From the NCBI GenBank assembly GCA_964036315.1, contig OZ038492.1, forward strand, positions 34,135,118 through 34,199,117: DNA of 64,000 nt. The letters run 5' to 3'. This DNA comes from Acanthosepion esculentum. Lineage: Eukaryota > Mollusca > Cephalopoda > Sepiida > Sepiidae. Within the stretch, counting starts at the first letter, position 1, and each line of letters starts with the position of its first letter. A program made the translations under genes and the position numbers. Below, in pieces: positions 48,401 to 56,439 of the stretch. The notes below the pieces were generated by a model, which saw only the letters and a program-made list of their open reading frames with translations, had not been told where the DNA came from and searched no databases.

Positions 48401-50540
48401 CTTCTCCCTCTTTCTTTTTCTTACCGAAACCAGACATCTTTTTTAATTTTTTTTTTAATTAAGTAATCGGCCATCAATGTTTTTATATTCATTTATTTCC
48501 AGTGAATGGCAATTTCCTTTTTTTTCCAAAATGGGCCAGCTCAGCCTGGCAACAATACTTTAATAATACAGAGGAGAAAGTTTTAAAAATGGATTTGAAT
48601 TTGCAAATCTTTATCTAGAAATGCATAGAGAAAAATATTTTTACTTAAATTTTTAAATGTATTGAATTTTAAAAAAAATTAATCATAGCATCAATCTACT
48701 TGTTATTGCAATTAATATTTACAGGATTTCTTTTATTTCTCTTACATTTTACTGAGGTTTGTTTGTACGTTATTGTAAAATGCTCTTCTATAATGGCAGG
48801 TAAGATCCTTATGTTGGGATTATGACAGGTTTTTCAAGCCTTATCAAGAGGTGTAAGTGAAAGATTTAAAACAGATGTCGACTTTTACAGGTTGTAGCTG
48901 ATGACAGTTGAAGATCACTTCCTTTTAGTGTGGATGTTCAAATGGGCATGAAACTGCAAATACCTGTTATTCTGCTTTCACAATTGTATACATGGTAGAT
49001 GATACTCAGCTTTTGTGCTCATACATGTTTGTGAAGACATAATTACTAGAGGCGGTGATATATGCATTTTATGTTGTAGCTTTGTGGATGTTATATTTTG
49101 GAATACAGTTTGATTTCTTTAAGAAATTATAGGATTAATTATTGTCCTGAAACAGTTCTTTCATGTTGGTTGTTGGGTTGATTGATTTTGTTAAGCAGCA
49201 TATAAACCTCTGAGTTATTTAATGCCATAATCTAAATATTTTGAACATAGTTTTATGGCTTCAACTACAGAAAAAATTTATTGTTGATCATTTTGCTTTA
49301 AAAATGTATTGTTGGTAATTTTTTTATATATAAAAATGTATTGCTCATATTTTTACTATAAAAGTGTATTTTCATACTTTCTTAGTATTTTGCTAGGAGG
49401 GTTTACTATTTGTCCATAGCTGGACCCTAACAGGTGTTACGACCCTGGGTCAGGGTGGATCTGGGAACAACAGCAATTGTGGTTCCATGCTCCTCAAAAC
49501 CTCCAATCTCTCGATCAGAGGCCTGATGCCAGATGTGTTTTATCATCATATTCAGGACTATTGAATCAGTCAAGAGATATCTTAAATCATACTGACAATC
49601 TGTGAAAAGAGGAAGAACATGATCTGATGTAATGGGGTTTCCATACATAAAAATTCATATCTTCTCATTAACAAGCAATCCATTAGAATTATAGTGGACA
49701 ATTATTGTCAATTATTTTTTATTGACCTCTTAGTTCTCCTTTATTGAAACATATTATTTAATAACATTTCAGTTGGGTTAACAGCACAAAGAATAAAACA
49801 AGAATTTTGATATAGTTTTCATATTTTCAAAAATTTGTATAAAATTTTAAAAAAAAATCTTTATATTGAAAAAAAAAATTTGCTGTGAATATTTTTTTTA
49901 ATAAATAATACTAACAAGTTGCCAAAGCAATATTTTATTTCATTTTGCAGTTTTGAATTTTCCAGTTTAATACATAATTTTTGACTAGCATTTTTTTTAA
50001 TTTTTTTTATAAGAAATTAGTGATTTAAATTTTACATGTACTTATTTCAAATTTTATTAGATGGAGCATTGTCAAATATTAGTCTAATAATAAAATTCCA
50101 GATAATATTACTGCTAAAACTACTAATGTATGTAAAGAACTATAAAAATAGGCAGCATCAATCATTTGAAGGGGAAATAGTTATTTGGTTAGAGTTGTGC
50201 TTCAGCAGTATTTGTAGGTTAAGTTGTAAAGCAAATAATGAGCTAAAGCTTTTACAAAAGCTTATCATTTATTTTCAACCCACACTATTTACTAATAGCC
50301 ATAGTGATGATCTGATTTGTTGCAATAAAAAGTAAAGGAATAAGTTAAAAGTTAATGATGTGCTGTAGAGTGTGAAATAAATGGTTTTAGTAATGAGACA
50401 TTAAATAGGATAACTGTTTCTGTTACTAATTTTCCATTTCATTCTTTTAATTACTTCTAGGTGAGGCTGCTGCTGAAATTCTCCAAAAGGCTCAGGAAGC
50501 TCTTGATAAGTTATCCAAAGACAAAGTAGTTCTTTCTTAA
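26823..50540 (+). CDS. BORA: Protein aurora borealis (Bora), ten coding exons
   Basis: Bora binds and activates Aurora A and, once phosphorylated by cyclin A-CDK1, promotes Plk1 T-loop phosphorylation at mitotic entry. Joined exons: 26823-27194, 30357-30442, 36137-36231, 38870-38920, 40636-40692, 42624-42759, 43343-43430, 45331-45598, 46302-47225, 50461-50540; all phases agree, giving 718 residues (human Bora 559). Conserved features: NPFE (94-97); an SP site (S110) matching human S41; the core FHWTIDQLAILHPVEF (126-141; human FRWSIDQLAVINPVEI); VIVPSP with S176 aligning to human S112, the key CDK site; CQTTLSLP; SSLRRKLF (244-251), which includes an RxLF cyclin-docking pattern; and KWSF (438-441). 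The protein is rich in Ser-Pro and Thr-Pro and mostly disordered, with a short helical C-terminus. Exon 9 is unusually long. Introns are 0.6-5.7 kb and full of transposons. Confidence 0.95.
27459..27530. repeat. 34-bp inverted repeat (30/34 paired), 4-nt loop
   Basis: Arms 27459-27492 and 27497-27530, loop TGAT. Each arm is a family B SINE tail (GTCCTCATCTTTGTT and complement), so this is two SINE ends head to head within BORA intron 1. Confidence 0.9.
27770..28400 (-). repeat. Dispersed repeat F, arms F1+F2
   Basis: Reverse complement of 48945-49570 in the same internal order, and of the separate arms at 575-885 and 1425-1770. It includes CACCCTGACCCGGGGTGG and CTGAGTATCATCTACCATGT. Within BORA intron 1. 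Confidence 0.72.
28560..29150 (+). pseudogene. LINE ORF2 C-terminal relic
   Basis: The three plus frames together show the order typical of a non-LTR retrotransposon C-terminus: a Leu-x-Leu-FYR-like segment, then FSSRTDSLWNKFP and NLPVKR. Interrupted by stops and frameshifts. The 94-codon open frame at 28861 is part of it and not a gene. Confidence 0.6.
29250..29307. repeat. (TA)n microsatellite
   Basis: About 29 TA units following a short (TG)n, in BORA intron 1. Confidence 0.95.
29560..29830 (+). pseudogene. LINE reverse-transcriptase relic
   Basis: One frame gives MLHKNLGCPDKLVSVLNGFQ, then a segment ending GVKQRDITASTLF. This matches the LINE RT block (REL..L...GCPDKFV, GVKQGC..APTLF), and an upstream TKAFGTV-like stretch is in another frame. 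The invariant GVKQGC is changed to GVKQRD. Confidence 0.7.
30357..30442 (+). CDS. BORA: BORA coding exon 2 (core motif)
   Basis: 86 nt, acceptor TTTTAG|AAG, donor CAG|GTAAGT. Encodes KFHWTIDQLAILHPVEFEDK and onward to YASVI, the most diagnostic Bora segment. Confidence 0.96.
30766..32260 (-). mobile_element. Decayed Helitron 3' part with PIF1-like helicase
   Basis: Minus-strand frames, broken by stops and frameshifts, give the helicase in order. The ATP-binding region is LLNQDKQQVYQKVLDDISN plus GGIFFLDVSEGTEGDK, where the Walker A Gly-Thr-Gly-Lys-Thr is degraded. MGGITVLLSGDV and DSDWLCERAILAPKNQIVD follow, then IPPDLPFEFKRLQFPVSYAI, an NKS-stop-GQSL-like motif, and GQLYVGCSRV. The element ends on the minus strand at CTAG followed by T, a Helitron-type terminus (30766-30769), next to (TA)n. 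It lies wholly in BORA intron 2 and is not functional. Confidence 0.8.
32380..32765 (+). pseudogene. Tc1/mariner transposase relic, C-terminal DDE part
   Basis: One frame reads IIIFMQDNAPYGVPTTIKFF, which carries the second catalytic Asp block (QDNAP). After a one-base frameshift comes NWPSNSPDTNTIENLWGILK, with the DLNPIENLW-type motif holding the third acidic residue. Only the C-terminal half is visible and no terminal repeats were identified. It sits beside the Helitron helicase in BORA intron 2. Confidence 0.82.
33092..33127. repeat. (TA)n microsatellite
   Basis: About 18 units, bordering the left side of a Helitron derivative. Confidence 0.95.
33128..33945 (+). mobile_element. Non-autonomous Helitron derivative
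   Basis: The right end shares CTGCAGGAGCTAGCTTAAAT with the complements of the 30766 and 39360 ends, and finishes CTAA followed by T at 33942-33946. (AT)n lies on both sides, as expected for insertion between A and T. The interior has a two-unit tandem duplication (about 33140-33290 and 33425-33590) containing CTCTGTGAGCAAATTAAAAA. The left boundary is inferred. Confidence 0.6.
33946..34010. repeat. (TA)n microsatellite
   Basis: Long imperfect TA tract (with ACATACAT) abutting the Helitron derivative. Confidence 0.95.
34015..35220. other. BORA intron 2 sequence, nothing recognised
   Basis: AT-rich. A (CA)n/(TA)n tract lies at 34862-34892. No exon or transposon domain was seen. Confidence 0.35.
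35225..35450 (-). repeat. tRNA-derived SINE, family B (partial)
   Basis: Shares the central CTGGCCTTCTTCAGG and TTTTGAACTGAACC blocks with 26155-26460. Diverged, with the head poorly preserved. Confidence 0.6.
35460..35575 (-). repeat. SINE fragment, family C (left arm of an inverted pair)
   Basis: Inverted relative to 35690-35775: CTACTATTTAATCCATAG here pairs with CTATGGGTTAAATAGTAG there. Confidence 0.65.
35690..35775 (+). repeat. SINE fragment, family C (right arm of an inverted pair)
   Basis: Contains the family tail TTGGATGGCAGCCAGTTTAG, also found in the copy at 53690-53885 as TTGGATGGCAACTGGTCTA. Confidence 0.65.
36137..36231 (+). CDS. BORA: BORA coding exon 3
   Basis: 95 nt, acceptor TTATAG|CCCC, donor TTCG|GTAAAT. 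Encodes PTLEEKAQKDIEKYF and THVIVPSPAED. S176 in VIVPSP corresponds to human S112. Confidence 0.95.
36700..36995 (+). repeat. tRNA-derived SINE, family B
   Basis: Head with A-box-like AATAGTGTAGTGGATTAAAG and B-box-like GTGAGTTCAATCTTGGGG. Tail has GAAACATTCTGG, then ACAAAGATAAGGATAATAG. In BORA intron 3. Confidence 0.65.
37105..37246 (-). repeat. SINE, family C, left of a solo LTR
   Basis: Reverse-complement family C with B-box complement (GGATTAGAACTCTGCTCTC) and the start of the A-box complement (CCATTATCCATTACAT). It continues at 38134-38160 after the LTR. Confidence 0.6.
37247..38129. mobile_element. Solo LTR, family C (883 bp)
   Basis: TGTTGGGGACG to GATTCCACA, flanked by 4-bp ACAT (37243-37246 and 38130-38133). 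It splits a SINE whose A-box half resumes just downstream. The interior has GCGGGAAAGTT and CCAAT-like boxes resembling the family A LTRs, but sequence identity to them is limited. Inside BORA intron 3. Confidence 0.75.
38134..38160 (-). repeat. SINE, family C, right of the solo LTR
   Basis: Continuation of the split SINE: CAACCACACATCCAAGC matches the complement of the A-box end seen at 53690-53710. Confidence 0.5.
38870..38920 (+). CDS. BORA: BORA coding exon 4
   Basis: 51 nt, acceptor TTTCAG|AAAA, donor GAAG|GTGAGC. Encodes a Lys/Glu/Ser-rich linker EKKENSLESAESKKFVE. Placement rests on splice sites and phase continuity, since this linker is poorly conserved in the family. Confidence 0.8.
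39060..39390 (+). mobile_element. Helitron deletion derivative with N-terminal ORF fragment
   Basis: An ATG at 39142 opens a frame reading MPCEKKSPPTEDQIAIKRAK, then ENPDQTAARRASNAENMQRF, typical of the repetitive leader that precedes Helitron Rep proteins. The frame runs straight into the Helitron 3' end (CTGCAGAAGCTAGCTTAAAT), so the rest of the protein is deleted. Related to 33780-33945. The terminal CTRR is not clear here. Confidence 0.65.
39391..39446. repeat. (TG)n/(TA)n microsatellite
   Basis: About 25 TA units bordering the Helitron derivative. Confidence 0.95.
39450..40630. other. BORA intron 4 sequence, nothing recognised
   Basis: AT-rich, with one Tyr/Ile/Phe-rich minus-strand open frame that looks like chance. 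No repeat partner seen. Confidence 0.35.
40636..40692 (+). CDS. BORA: BORA coding exon 5
   Basis: 57 nt, acceptor TTCCAG|TTGG, donor TTAG|GTAAAG. Encodes VGCQTTLSLPQNVNLYDIL, aligning with human ACQTLLSLPVDFNLENILG. Confidence 0.95.
40930..41610. other. Unidentified, less AT-rich segment of BORA intron 5
   Basis: More balanced composition than nearby intron, suggesting an inserted element. Open frames (for example 40938-41180) show no domain I recognise and termini were not found. Confidence 0.3.
41722..41815. mobile_element. Possible pogo/Tigger-type MITE end
   Basis: TATTCAGTTATCCAGAATTT and, shortly after, CCAGATAATCTA resemble termini and subtermini of pogo/Tigger elements. Only one end is visible. 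Confidence 0.35.
41820..42600. other. BORA intron 5, remaining sequence
   Basis: Contains a moderately GC-rich unique stretch (about 41860-42260). No domain or termini recognised. Confidence 0.3.
42624..42759 (+). CDS. BORA: BORA coding exon 6 (SSLRRKLF)
   Basis: 136 nt, acceptor TATAG|GTGAA. Encodes SSLRRKLFCQGSQED (human SSLRRKLFLDG). The donor inferred from phase is GGAAG|GTCTGG, a weak 5' site, but it joins cleanly to exon 7 in frame. Confidence 0.92.
43343..43430 (+). CDS. BORA: BORA coding exon 7
   Basis: 88 nt, acceptor TTATTAG|TGCA, donor CAAAG|GTTAGT. Encodes an acidic stretch KSEDESNSEDEL, then APIPSTPDWDRHFSK. Confidence 0.88.
43905..44135. repeat. Probable SINE-like insertion, GC-richer, ending in (TA)n
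   Basis: A compact segment of clearly higher GC between very AT-rich flanks, followed by a (TA)n tract at about 44136-44168. No second copy in the window, so the class is uncertain. In BORA intron 7. Confidence 0.35.
44600..44730 (-). repeat. Dispersed repeat F, partial F2 arm
   Basis: The segment around GCAGTTGATATGCCGCTAAA matches 850-875 and adjoining sequence. Confidence 0.5.
44840..45000 (+). repeat. tRNA-derived SINE, family A
   Basis: B-box-like GTGAGTTTATCCTCACTGGG, with tail GTGCCAAACTCAGCTAAGCT. The A-box region is present but degraded. BORA intron 7. Confidence 0.55.
45331..45598 (+). CDS. BORA: BORA coding exon 8
   Basis: 268 nt, acceptor TTCCACAG|GATCC after a long T-tract, donor ATAG|GTATGA. 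Ser/Pro-rich, including DPLSSSPVNRRSRRYM, NFSPIGPSSSP and FSSPCSSPVQIVDD, resembling the SP-cluster region of vertebrate Bora. Multiple minimal CDK/Plk1-type sites. Confidence 0.93.
46302..47225 (+). CDS. BORA: BORA coding exon 9 (long)
   Basis: 924 nt, acceptor TTTCAG|ATGAA, donor GCAA|GTGAGT. 308 residues, Ser/Thr/Asn-rich and mostly disordered. It begins with SP motifs (LSSPNQKLSASPG), then KMSPLF and KWSFDSGHD, matching the vertebrate NWSFMEM-like element. The middle is Asn/Asp-rich and a C-terminal helical segment surrounds LLDYDEVVGRAQQVL. This exon accounts for much of the extra length over human Bora. Confidence 0.92.
47340..47935 (+). repeat. Duplicated block H, copy 1
   Basis: Aligns collinearly with 54725-55320 over nearly 600 bases with moderate divergence; the match starts about 115 bases after the BORA exon 9 donor. 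Shared blocks include GTAATCTTGTAGAGTGCAAA and ATGCTATAGATCT. No coding seen, so it could be a transposon or a segmental duplication. Confidence 0.75.
48945..49570 (+). repeat. Dispersed repeat F, arms F2+F1
   Basis: Fullest plus-orientation copy: ACATGGTAGATGATACTCAG, then TTATGGCTTCAACTACAG and GGGTCAGGGTGGATCTGGG. BORA intron 9. Confidence 0.72.
50461..50540 (+). CDS. BORA: BORA coding exon 10 and stop
   Basis: 80 nt, acceptor TTCTAG|GTGAG. Encodes EAAAEILQKAQEALDKLSKD, then KVVLS and TAA (50538-50540). Predicted short amphipathic helix. The phase matches exon 9. Confidence 0.9.
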
Positions 50541-51270
50541 CAAACCAACATTTCTTCATTCTGTATGATTTTTCATTTATTTTTTTTTCCTCATAAACAA
50601 GAAGCACACAATGTCACTTATTTGACACATTTTGGATGCATTTAAAAAAAAGATTATTAAAAAGCAAATAATTTAAAAAAAAAAATAAAAACAAAAAAAT
50701 ATACATTTCTTTATTCTTTTGTAAAATATTCTAAATTTTTTTTTAGGTTTCTCTTGCTATTTTAAGTTTTTCTTTTCTCCACTCAAAAGATTATGCACAT
50801 GGAAAGAGGGAAAAAAAATGTTTGAAGAAAAAATTGTCAGTTTTCATTTGATATCTTTGCTCTTTAATTTTGTAAAATCCTAGTCACATTAGAAATATAG
50901 GATGGCCCAGAATCTGGTTCTTTTAATTTAATTTTGATTCATACTGCACACTTCATGGTTATGGGATATAGAAATAAATTGAGAGGAAAAAAAACCCTGT
51001 CAAAAATGAATAATCAATTTAATTTTTAAAATTGTTCATATTACTTCCTCCCCTCTCTCTCTCTTTCTCTCTCACTCACACACACTCTTTTGAAGTGGCA
51101 GCATGACCAGTGTTGATATAGCTTGACTGACTTTAAATAAATCCTACCACTGACTATTTGTACAGGTACAGATATGTTGTGTGACATCATATTCCATAAG
51201 ACCAATAAAATTTTTAAATGATACATGATCATATACAAAAACATTTCATTTAGTAAATAAAAGAAATTGT
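50541..51270 (+). other. BORA: BORA 3' UTR (end uncertain)
   Basis: AATAAA hexamers occur at 50684-50689, 51204-51209 and 51256-51261, the first inside an A-rich run. Sequence alone does not show which is used. Confidence 0.45.
50915..51185 (+). repeat. Local duplicated block I, copy 1
   Basis: CATGGTTATGGGATATAGAA and AAAATTGTTCATATTACTTCC recur at 53195-53305. The later part (CTACCACTGACTATTTG) recurs at 51990-52010. Confidence 0.65.
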
Positions 51271-53103
51271 TTTTTTTTTTTTATGATAGTCTGACTTTTG
51301 GGCTACCCTATAGAAAAATAAAGTCCCAGTTTAGATAAAAAGGTAAACTTTAATATTGTAGGGTAAAGAATCTTTCTTTAAGGGTAAAGTAAAATTGATG
51401 TATACATTTTTTAAAATTATACTGTTACAATTGATTGATTTTTAACTACAAAAACGGTTTTGAATGTTATTCAGATTTTTAGTAACAGTCTTAAACTTTT
51501 GAATATTGTACAGAACAGTTTCAAATGATCACAGTTAAGAAAATCAGAACTGTAAATTATAAGTTTTAGACACTGAAGAGAAACAATGTGATATTTTTTT
51601 CGGGTATTTACAGTAAGCGCTCAAATAAAAATTACTTTGTGTATGTACATAATGCTACTGAAAATTTTTAACCCCTCATTTCTCTTTTTGGTTTCATTTG
51701 TATTATTATTTTTTATACAATTTATAACTTATTGTTTATAATTGTAATTCTGGTTGTAGTTCTATACCTACAATGTATTTGATTTTGGTTGTTAATGTTG
51801 AATTTGATTTCTGGTCGTCTGATATTTTTTCTGTGATGTGTCTCAAGTATGGAAATAGGGTTATTTGAAAATAACTTTCTTCAAGTAGATATGAATTTTA
51901 TAAAATAACTAACCAAATGCTAAAAAAAGTATCCAATTTTGAGACTTACACCTGCAGCCTGACCCGTGTTGGTATAGCCTGACTGGCTTTGAATCCTACC
52001 ACTGACTATTTGCATATCTTAAACAGGTTGTTTAGAAAAATATTGTTTCCATGCATTCTGACTTCAGTATAAAAGATTTTTAAAAACTATTTCTCAGAAA
52101 TTCTTTCATGACATGGCATTTGAGCATTGACACAATAGTATTTCATTTTTTTTTTTAATCCCTCTTTCTTCCTTTTTCTTTCTTTTTTTTTAAATAAAAA
52201 AAATTTTTTTCTCATTTTTCTCAAAGGTGTATTTTAATTCAAAAATATTTTTCTCATTAATTTTTCAAAATAGGTTGTGAAAATTAATCTCAGTGAGAAA
52301 ACAATTCTTTTAATCATACCCTCTGCCACCCAAGTATTCTAGTTCCATTTACTCAAAATAGTTATAAAGATTAGGAGGTTAAATATTTATTTAAAAAGGA
52401 ACATTGAAAATTTCACCCAAATTGATAACTGAGGTAGTTTTAATGACATGAATTCTCTTAACTACCATTAATTTAATTCTACTTTAGTTATAATTTTAAT
52501 TTGCATGTCCTTAAGAAAATCTGGTTTAATTCAATTCTGATATTTTCTTAGCTTTTCCATTTTTCAACCAAATGCAGTCTTTTTATCTGTTTTTCTTGAC
52601 AGCTTCTTGTTTCAAGTAATTCATACCATAATCTTTAAATTGACTGAAAACAAATATTAAACAATAAAAAAAAAACAAGTTAAAAAACAACTTGCTTGGA
52701 AAAGGATATTTGTTTCCTTACCATGAAATCATGTGACTGATTGCTGTCAGTATTAACTCATATTTTTATTTATTGAATTTTTCTTTTTTTTTTTAAATAA
52801 AATTTACCAGTATTTTACTTATTTGTCTTTCATTTCCTCTGCCAAAATTATTGATTTTTTTTTTTTATTTATTTATTTTTAAATTAGAAATATTTGCAGT
52901 ATGAGCTTAGGTAAAAATCATTAATTATATTGAACACCAGCATTACTTGCAATGAAATAAATGTCTATATTTCTTTTGGTTATATACGAACTGATATACT
53001 TCAATTTTATTTGTTTAATCTAGGAATAAATCTTTAAATACTGTAAGATTTTGTATAGTAAATGTAAATTGATCATTAATTCTTGACTTTTTATTTTTTA
53101 TTG

Positions 53104-53138
<35 letters not shown>

Positions 53139-53160
53139 CTCGCAACCATTAAGTAAGCAT
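51270..53160. other. Downstream AT-rich sequence
   Basis: Contains a partial block I copy at about 51950-52025 and a long poly-T at about 53109-53135. No gene recognised. Confidence 0.4.
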
Positions 53161-53164
53161 GGAT

Positions 53165-53345
53165 TGATTAGAAATTGAAGCTTATTCTTTAATTCTGATC
53201 CATACTGCATACTTTATGGTTATGGGATGTAAAAATAATTCGGGAGATGGGGGGGGGGTAGTAAAAATAATCAATGTAATTTTTAAAATTGTTCATATTA
53301 CTTCCTTACACACACTATATCTCTGAATATTTAAGTGGAAATTGT
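53165..53345 (+). repeat. Local duplicated block I, copy 2
   Basis: Matches 50915-51060, including TTATGGTTATGGGATGTAAA and TTCATATTACTTCCT, with a G-run insertion near 53250. Confidence 0.6.
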
Positions 53346-53524
53346 CAATGTCTGCAATAAATATTTTCTTTCATGCTCTTAATTCATTCAAACTGTTTCT
53401 ATTACGAGTCAACCGTAGTTGGGAGGGAGTCGCCAATGTGAACAATTCTTTCCTTTTAGCTGCATAGTATCTGTTACACTAGGGCGGCATACAGTTTTGA
53501 ATTTAGAGTTTCCCTTCTCTTAAA

Positions 53525-53600
53525 CAGGTTGCCATCCAAGGCTATAGAACCCAGTCTGTTCTGCTATTTACCCATCAATGTGGGGTTTGCATGTTTTTCT
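53525..53600 (-). repeat. SINE fragment, family C
   Basis: Reverse complement of the tail at about 53815-53870: GCCATCCAAGGCTATAGAAC here pairs with GTTCTATAGCCTTGGATGGC there. Confidence 0.7.
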
Positions 53601-53689
53601 TTCTTTGCATTTAACTTCTTCATTCTATCATAAATTTTCTCTTACCATAATTTTACATATAGTCGGCCTATTTGGAGTGGATGCATGGT

Positions 53690-53885
53690 GGAGTAATGGA
53701 TAGTGGCTCAGATTGAGGAATCGAAGAGCCAAGTTTGAATTCCATTTGAATCCATTACCTTTACTAACCTGCTAATATGAATCCTCTTCTTCTCCACCCC
53801 CCACTATGTGTAAATAGCAGGACAGACTGGGTTCTATAGCCTTGGATGGCAACTGGTCTATCGCAGAAAGAAATGGCAATCTACT
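53690..53885 (+). repeat. tRNA-derived SINE, family C (best copy)
   Basis: A-box-like ATGGTGGAGTAATGGATAGT, B-box-like CAAGTTTGAATTCCATTTG, then the conserved tail CTATAGCCTTGGATGGCAAC. Confidence 0.72.
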
Positions 53886-54109
53886 GCGGGCTGAAAAGTC
53901 TGCCTCGTCAGTCATGTATCTTTCGATACATGATCGCCTAAGCATGTATCACGCATGGCACATAACTAAACTGAGATCTATTTTATAGATGTAAAAAGTC
54001 TTTTATTTTAATTGGTTAATTAAGTTTTTCAAATTTAAAAAAAATTACTTCAATACTTGGCCTGTATTAATATTATGGATTTCTTGATGGATTGGACATC
54101 AGGTGTGAA

Positions 54110-54345
54110 TAGTTGACACCTGCCTACCAAAGCAAATCTTTACTCCCAACTCAAACAAGGAAATCTGAAAAGAGATTCATGGATGTTCTAAAACAAAACA
54201 TGAAGAAATGTAACATTGACATCAACACCTGGTGCAACGGACAGGAATCTCTGGAGATACAATGTCCGAGATGGAATAACAATCTTCGAATACAAATGAT
54301 TAGCCGAACTAGAGGAAAAAAAAAAAAAAAACATCTAAAAGAAAG
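54110..54345 (+). pseudogene. LINE C-terminal relic
   Basis: The frame reads TRKSEKRFMDVLKQNMKKCN, then IDINTW and PRWNNNL. This resembles the KRYKDTLKxSLKxxxIDxxxWE...RxxWR signature found at the 3' end of some LINE-associated open frames in invertebrates. It ends in an A-tract. Confidence 0.55.
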
Positions 54346-54724
54346 AACAACCAAGGCTTAATCCACCATCCTGTACTCGGTCAAATGCCTTTTCAAGAAA
54401 AAAAAATCACTCATTGACCATTTCAAAGTCCACAAACCCAACTGATTGAGGCAAACAGAACAAGATCACCATTTTTGACCTTGAGGTATAGCCACAATGA
54501 TGGATTTCTATGAACCTGTTGAATTTTAGATAGAACACTCCACCGAGTGAACAGTTAAGCGAGTTAATAACCCCCTCGGCACAGTAGGGATAACCGAGGT
54601 AGATTAAAGCTCTTGCCATAGTAGATAGGCAGTCCCACCCCAGAGAAGAGGTTAGAGCAGCACATGCTGCAACCATCATCCAGACTCACACCATGGGGAA
54701 CAAAGGTATTCATAAATAGTAGTT

Positions 54725-55320
54725 GACCTCCTCACCTCTCCTTAGCTCAAAAGGTAAGTAATCTTGTAGAGTGCAAACCTCATTGACTGTAAGTACCATG
54801 TTGTGTTATATTGTTGCATTTAATAAAAATGGTAAACGTATTTTGGCATCCTTCTTTTCATTTCTTTTTAGTAACTCATATTTATTCTTTTTGGGAGCAG
54901 TTACAAAATATCAACCCAAGAAACTCATGATGAAAATCTGCAATCAGAACTTTAATATAAACAAAATAATTTTTTCCTTCTTACTTATGTGTATACTATC
55001 AGATCAATTGATTGTACTGCTTGTTTAATTCTTGTACCAAGAATTGAACCCTTACTCACCATAAAATTGAGTAAACATTTTTATTATTTATTTATTTTTT
55101 TCATTTATTTTTGATCAATGCTATAGATCTGATAAGTTTTGACTCATTTGAGTTGAACTTTATTGGGAAAATTATTTAACATCTAGAAAGACCTGTAAAA
55201 TTTCACACTTTTCCTATTTGAATTTTCTGATGAATCTTCTTAAGTTAATGCTTGAAGCTAATGGCGAGTTCTATGACAATAAAATATCTCTGGAAATTCC
55301 TGTCACATCGTTAAATATTT
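54725..55320 (+). repeat. Duplicated block H, copy 2
   Basis: Collinear with 47340-47935. It follows a stretch (54480-54720) of LINE-like 3' sequence that has no counterpart at copy 1. Confidence 0.75.
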
Positions 55321-55429
55321 GAGCTTCATAACTTCAACAAAACATTGCAATAACAATCGTAACTATGAATGCTGGTCGTTTTAAGAAGTGGGTACAAATG
55401 AAAATTTGAAATTGACAACTTCTTCCATT

Positions 55430-56335
55430 TCATTGAAACGGCCGTTAAACACTTTTATCTTCCTTTTTTCATTTTCTCACTGAAACCAAATAGTATCTAT
55501 TCTCCTCTTTCCATGCAATTAAAACATAGCATTATTTATGAAGTATTGGGAGGGCGTAAATGTTGTGCAAACTAATGAATGGAGGGACAAATATAATAGT
55601 ATCCTTATTCCTCAACATTTTACACAATAGCATTTACACTGTTTTGAAGACAAAAAAAATCATTGATTTTTTGATACTGGAGATAAATATGGAGTGTTAT
55701 TGATTTTTCTCTACAAATTTATTTATGTCTGTTGTTTAGACCTGCATCTAATTGAAGCCATTTCTGTTGCTGACAAATTTAGAGGCAGAAATTTAAATAA
55801 AGAATGTGCTAAAAGGAAGTCTGCATTTAATATTGTTGTAAATGTTTTTCTATACAATGAATATAATTGACTTTCTTCCATTTTGCAATTTCTTCTCATA
55901 AAAATGTAGTTTTTATTTTTATTTTTTAAGAACAAATAAAGTATCTCTAAATGTAATAGTGTTTAAATATCTTGGCTGAAGCACACAGTGGGTAACCATT
56001 AGGAAATTCCCACAACCCTTCAAATTGGTTGATTTATATCTGAGAAAAAAAAAAAATTGAATAAAAATCTGAATCAACAGTAAAGAAAAAAAAAATGTTA
56101 AGAAATCTTTAGTGGTTGAAAAGTTAAAGCCAGTCAAAAATTGTTGATTTGCCAAATATATCGCAAATGTCTAGAGAAAGTGATTTTGGCACTGCAGAGG
56201 TAACAGAAACTAACCATTTTAAAGGAATATGTACCTGAGTAAGATACCATAAACAGTTTTATCTACTGTTTTTCAGGTTCTCTTTTCTGGAAGTTAGTGA
56301 AAAAAACAAAAAAAAAAACATAAAAGGTTTACATT
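55430..56335. other. Downstream sequence, nothing recognised
   Basis: AT-rich. Minus-strand open frames are Phe/Leu/Lys-rich and look like chance. Confidence 0.35.
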
Positions 56336-56439
56336 CATACTATAAGTGGCTTTCTACTACAGGGTGTAGCAGAAATACTTCCCAGAAATACCTCCCACAT
56401 AATGGTAAGGTATTAGCTAAAGAAACCATTGAACATTGA

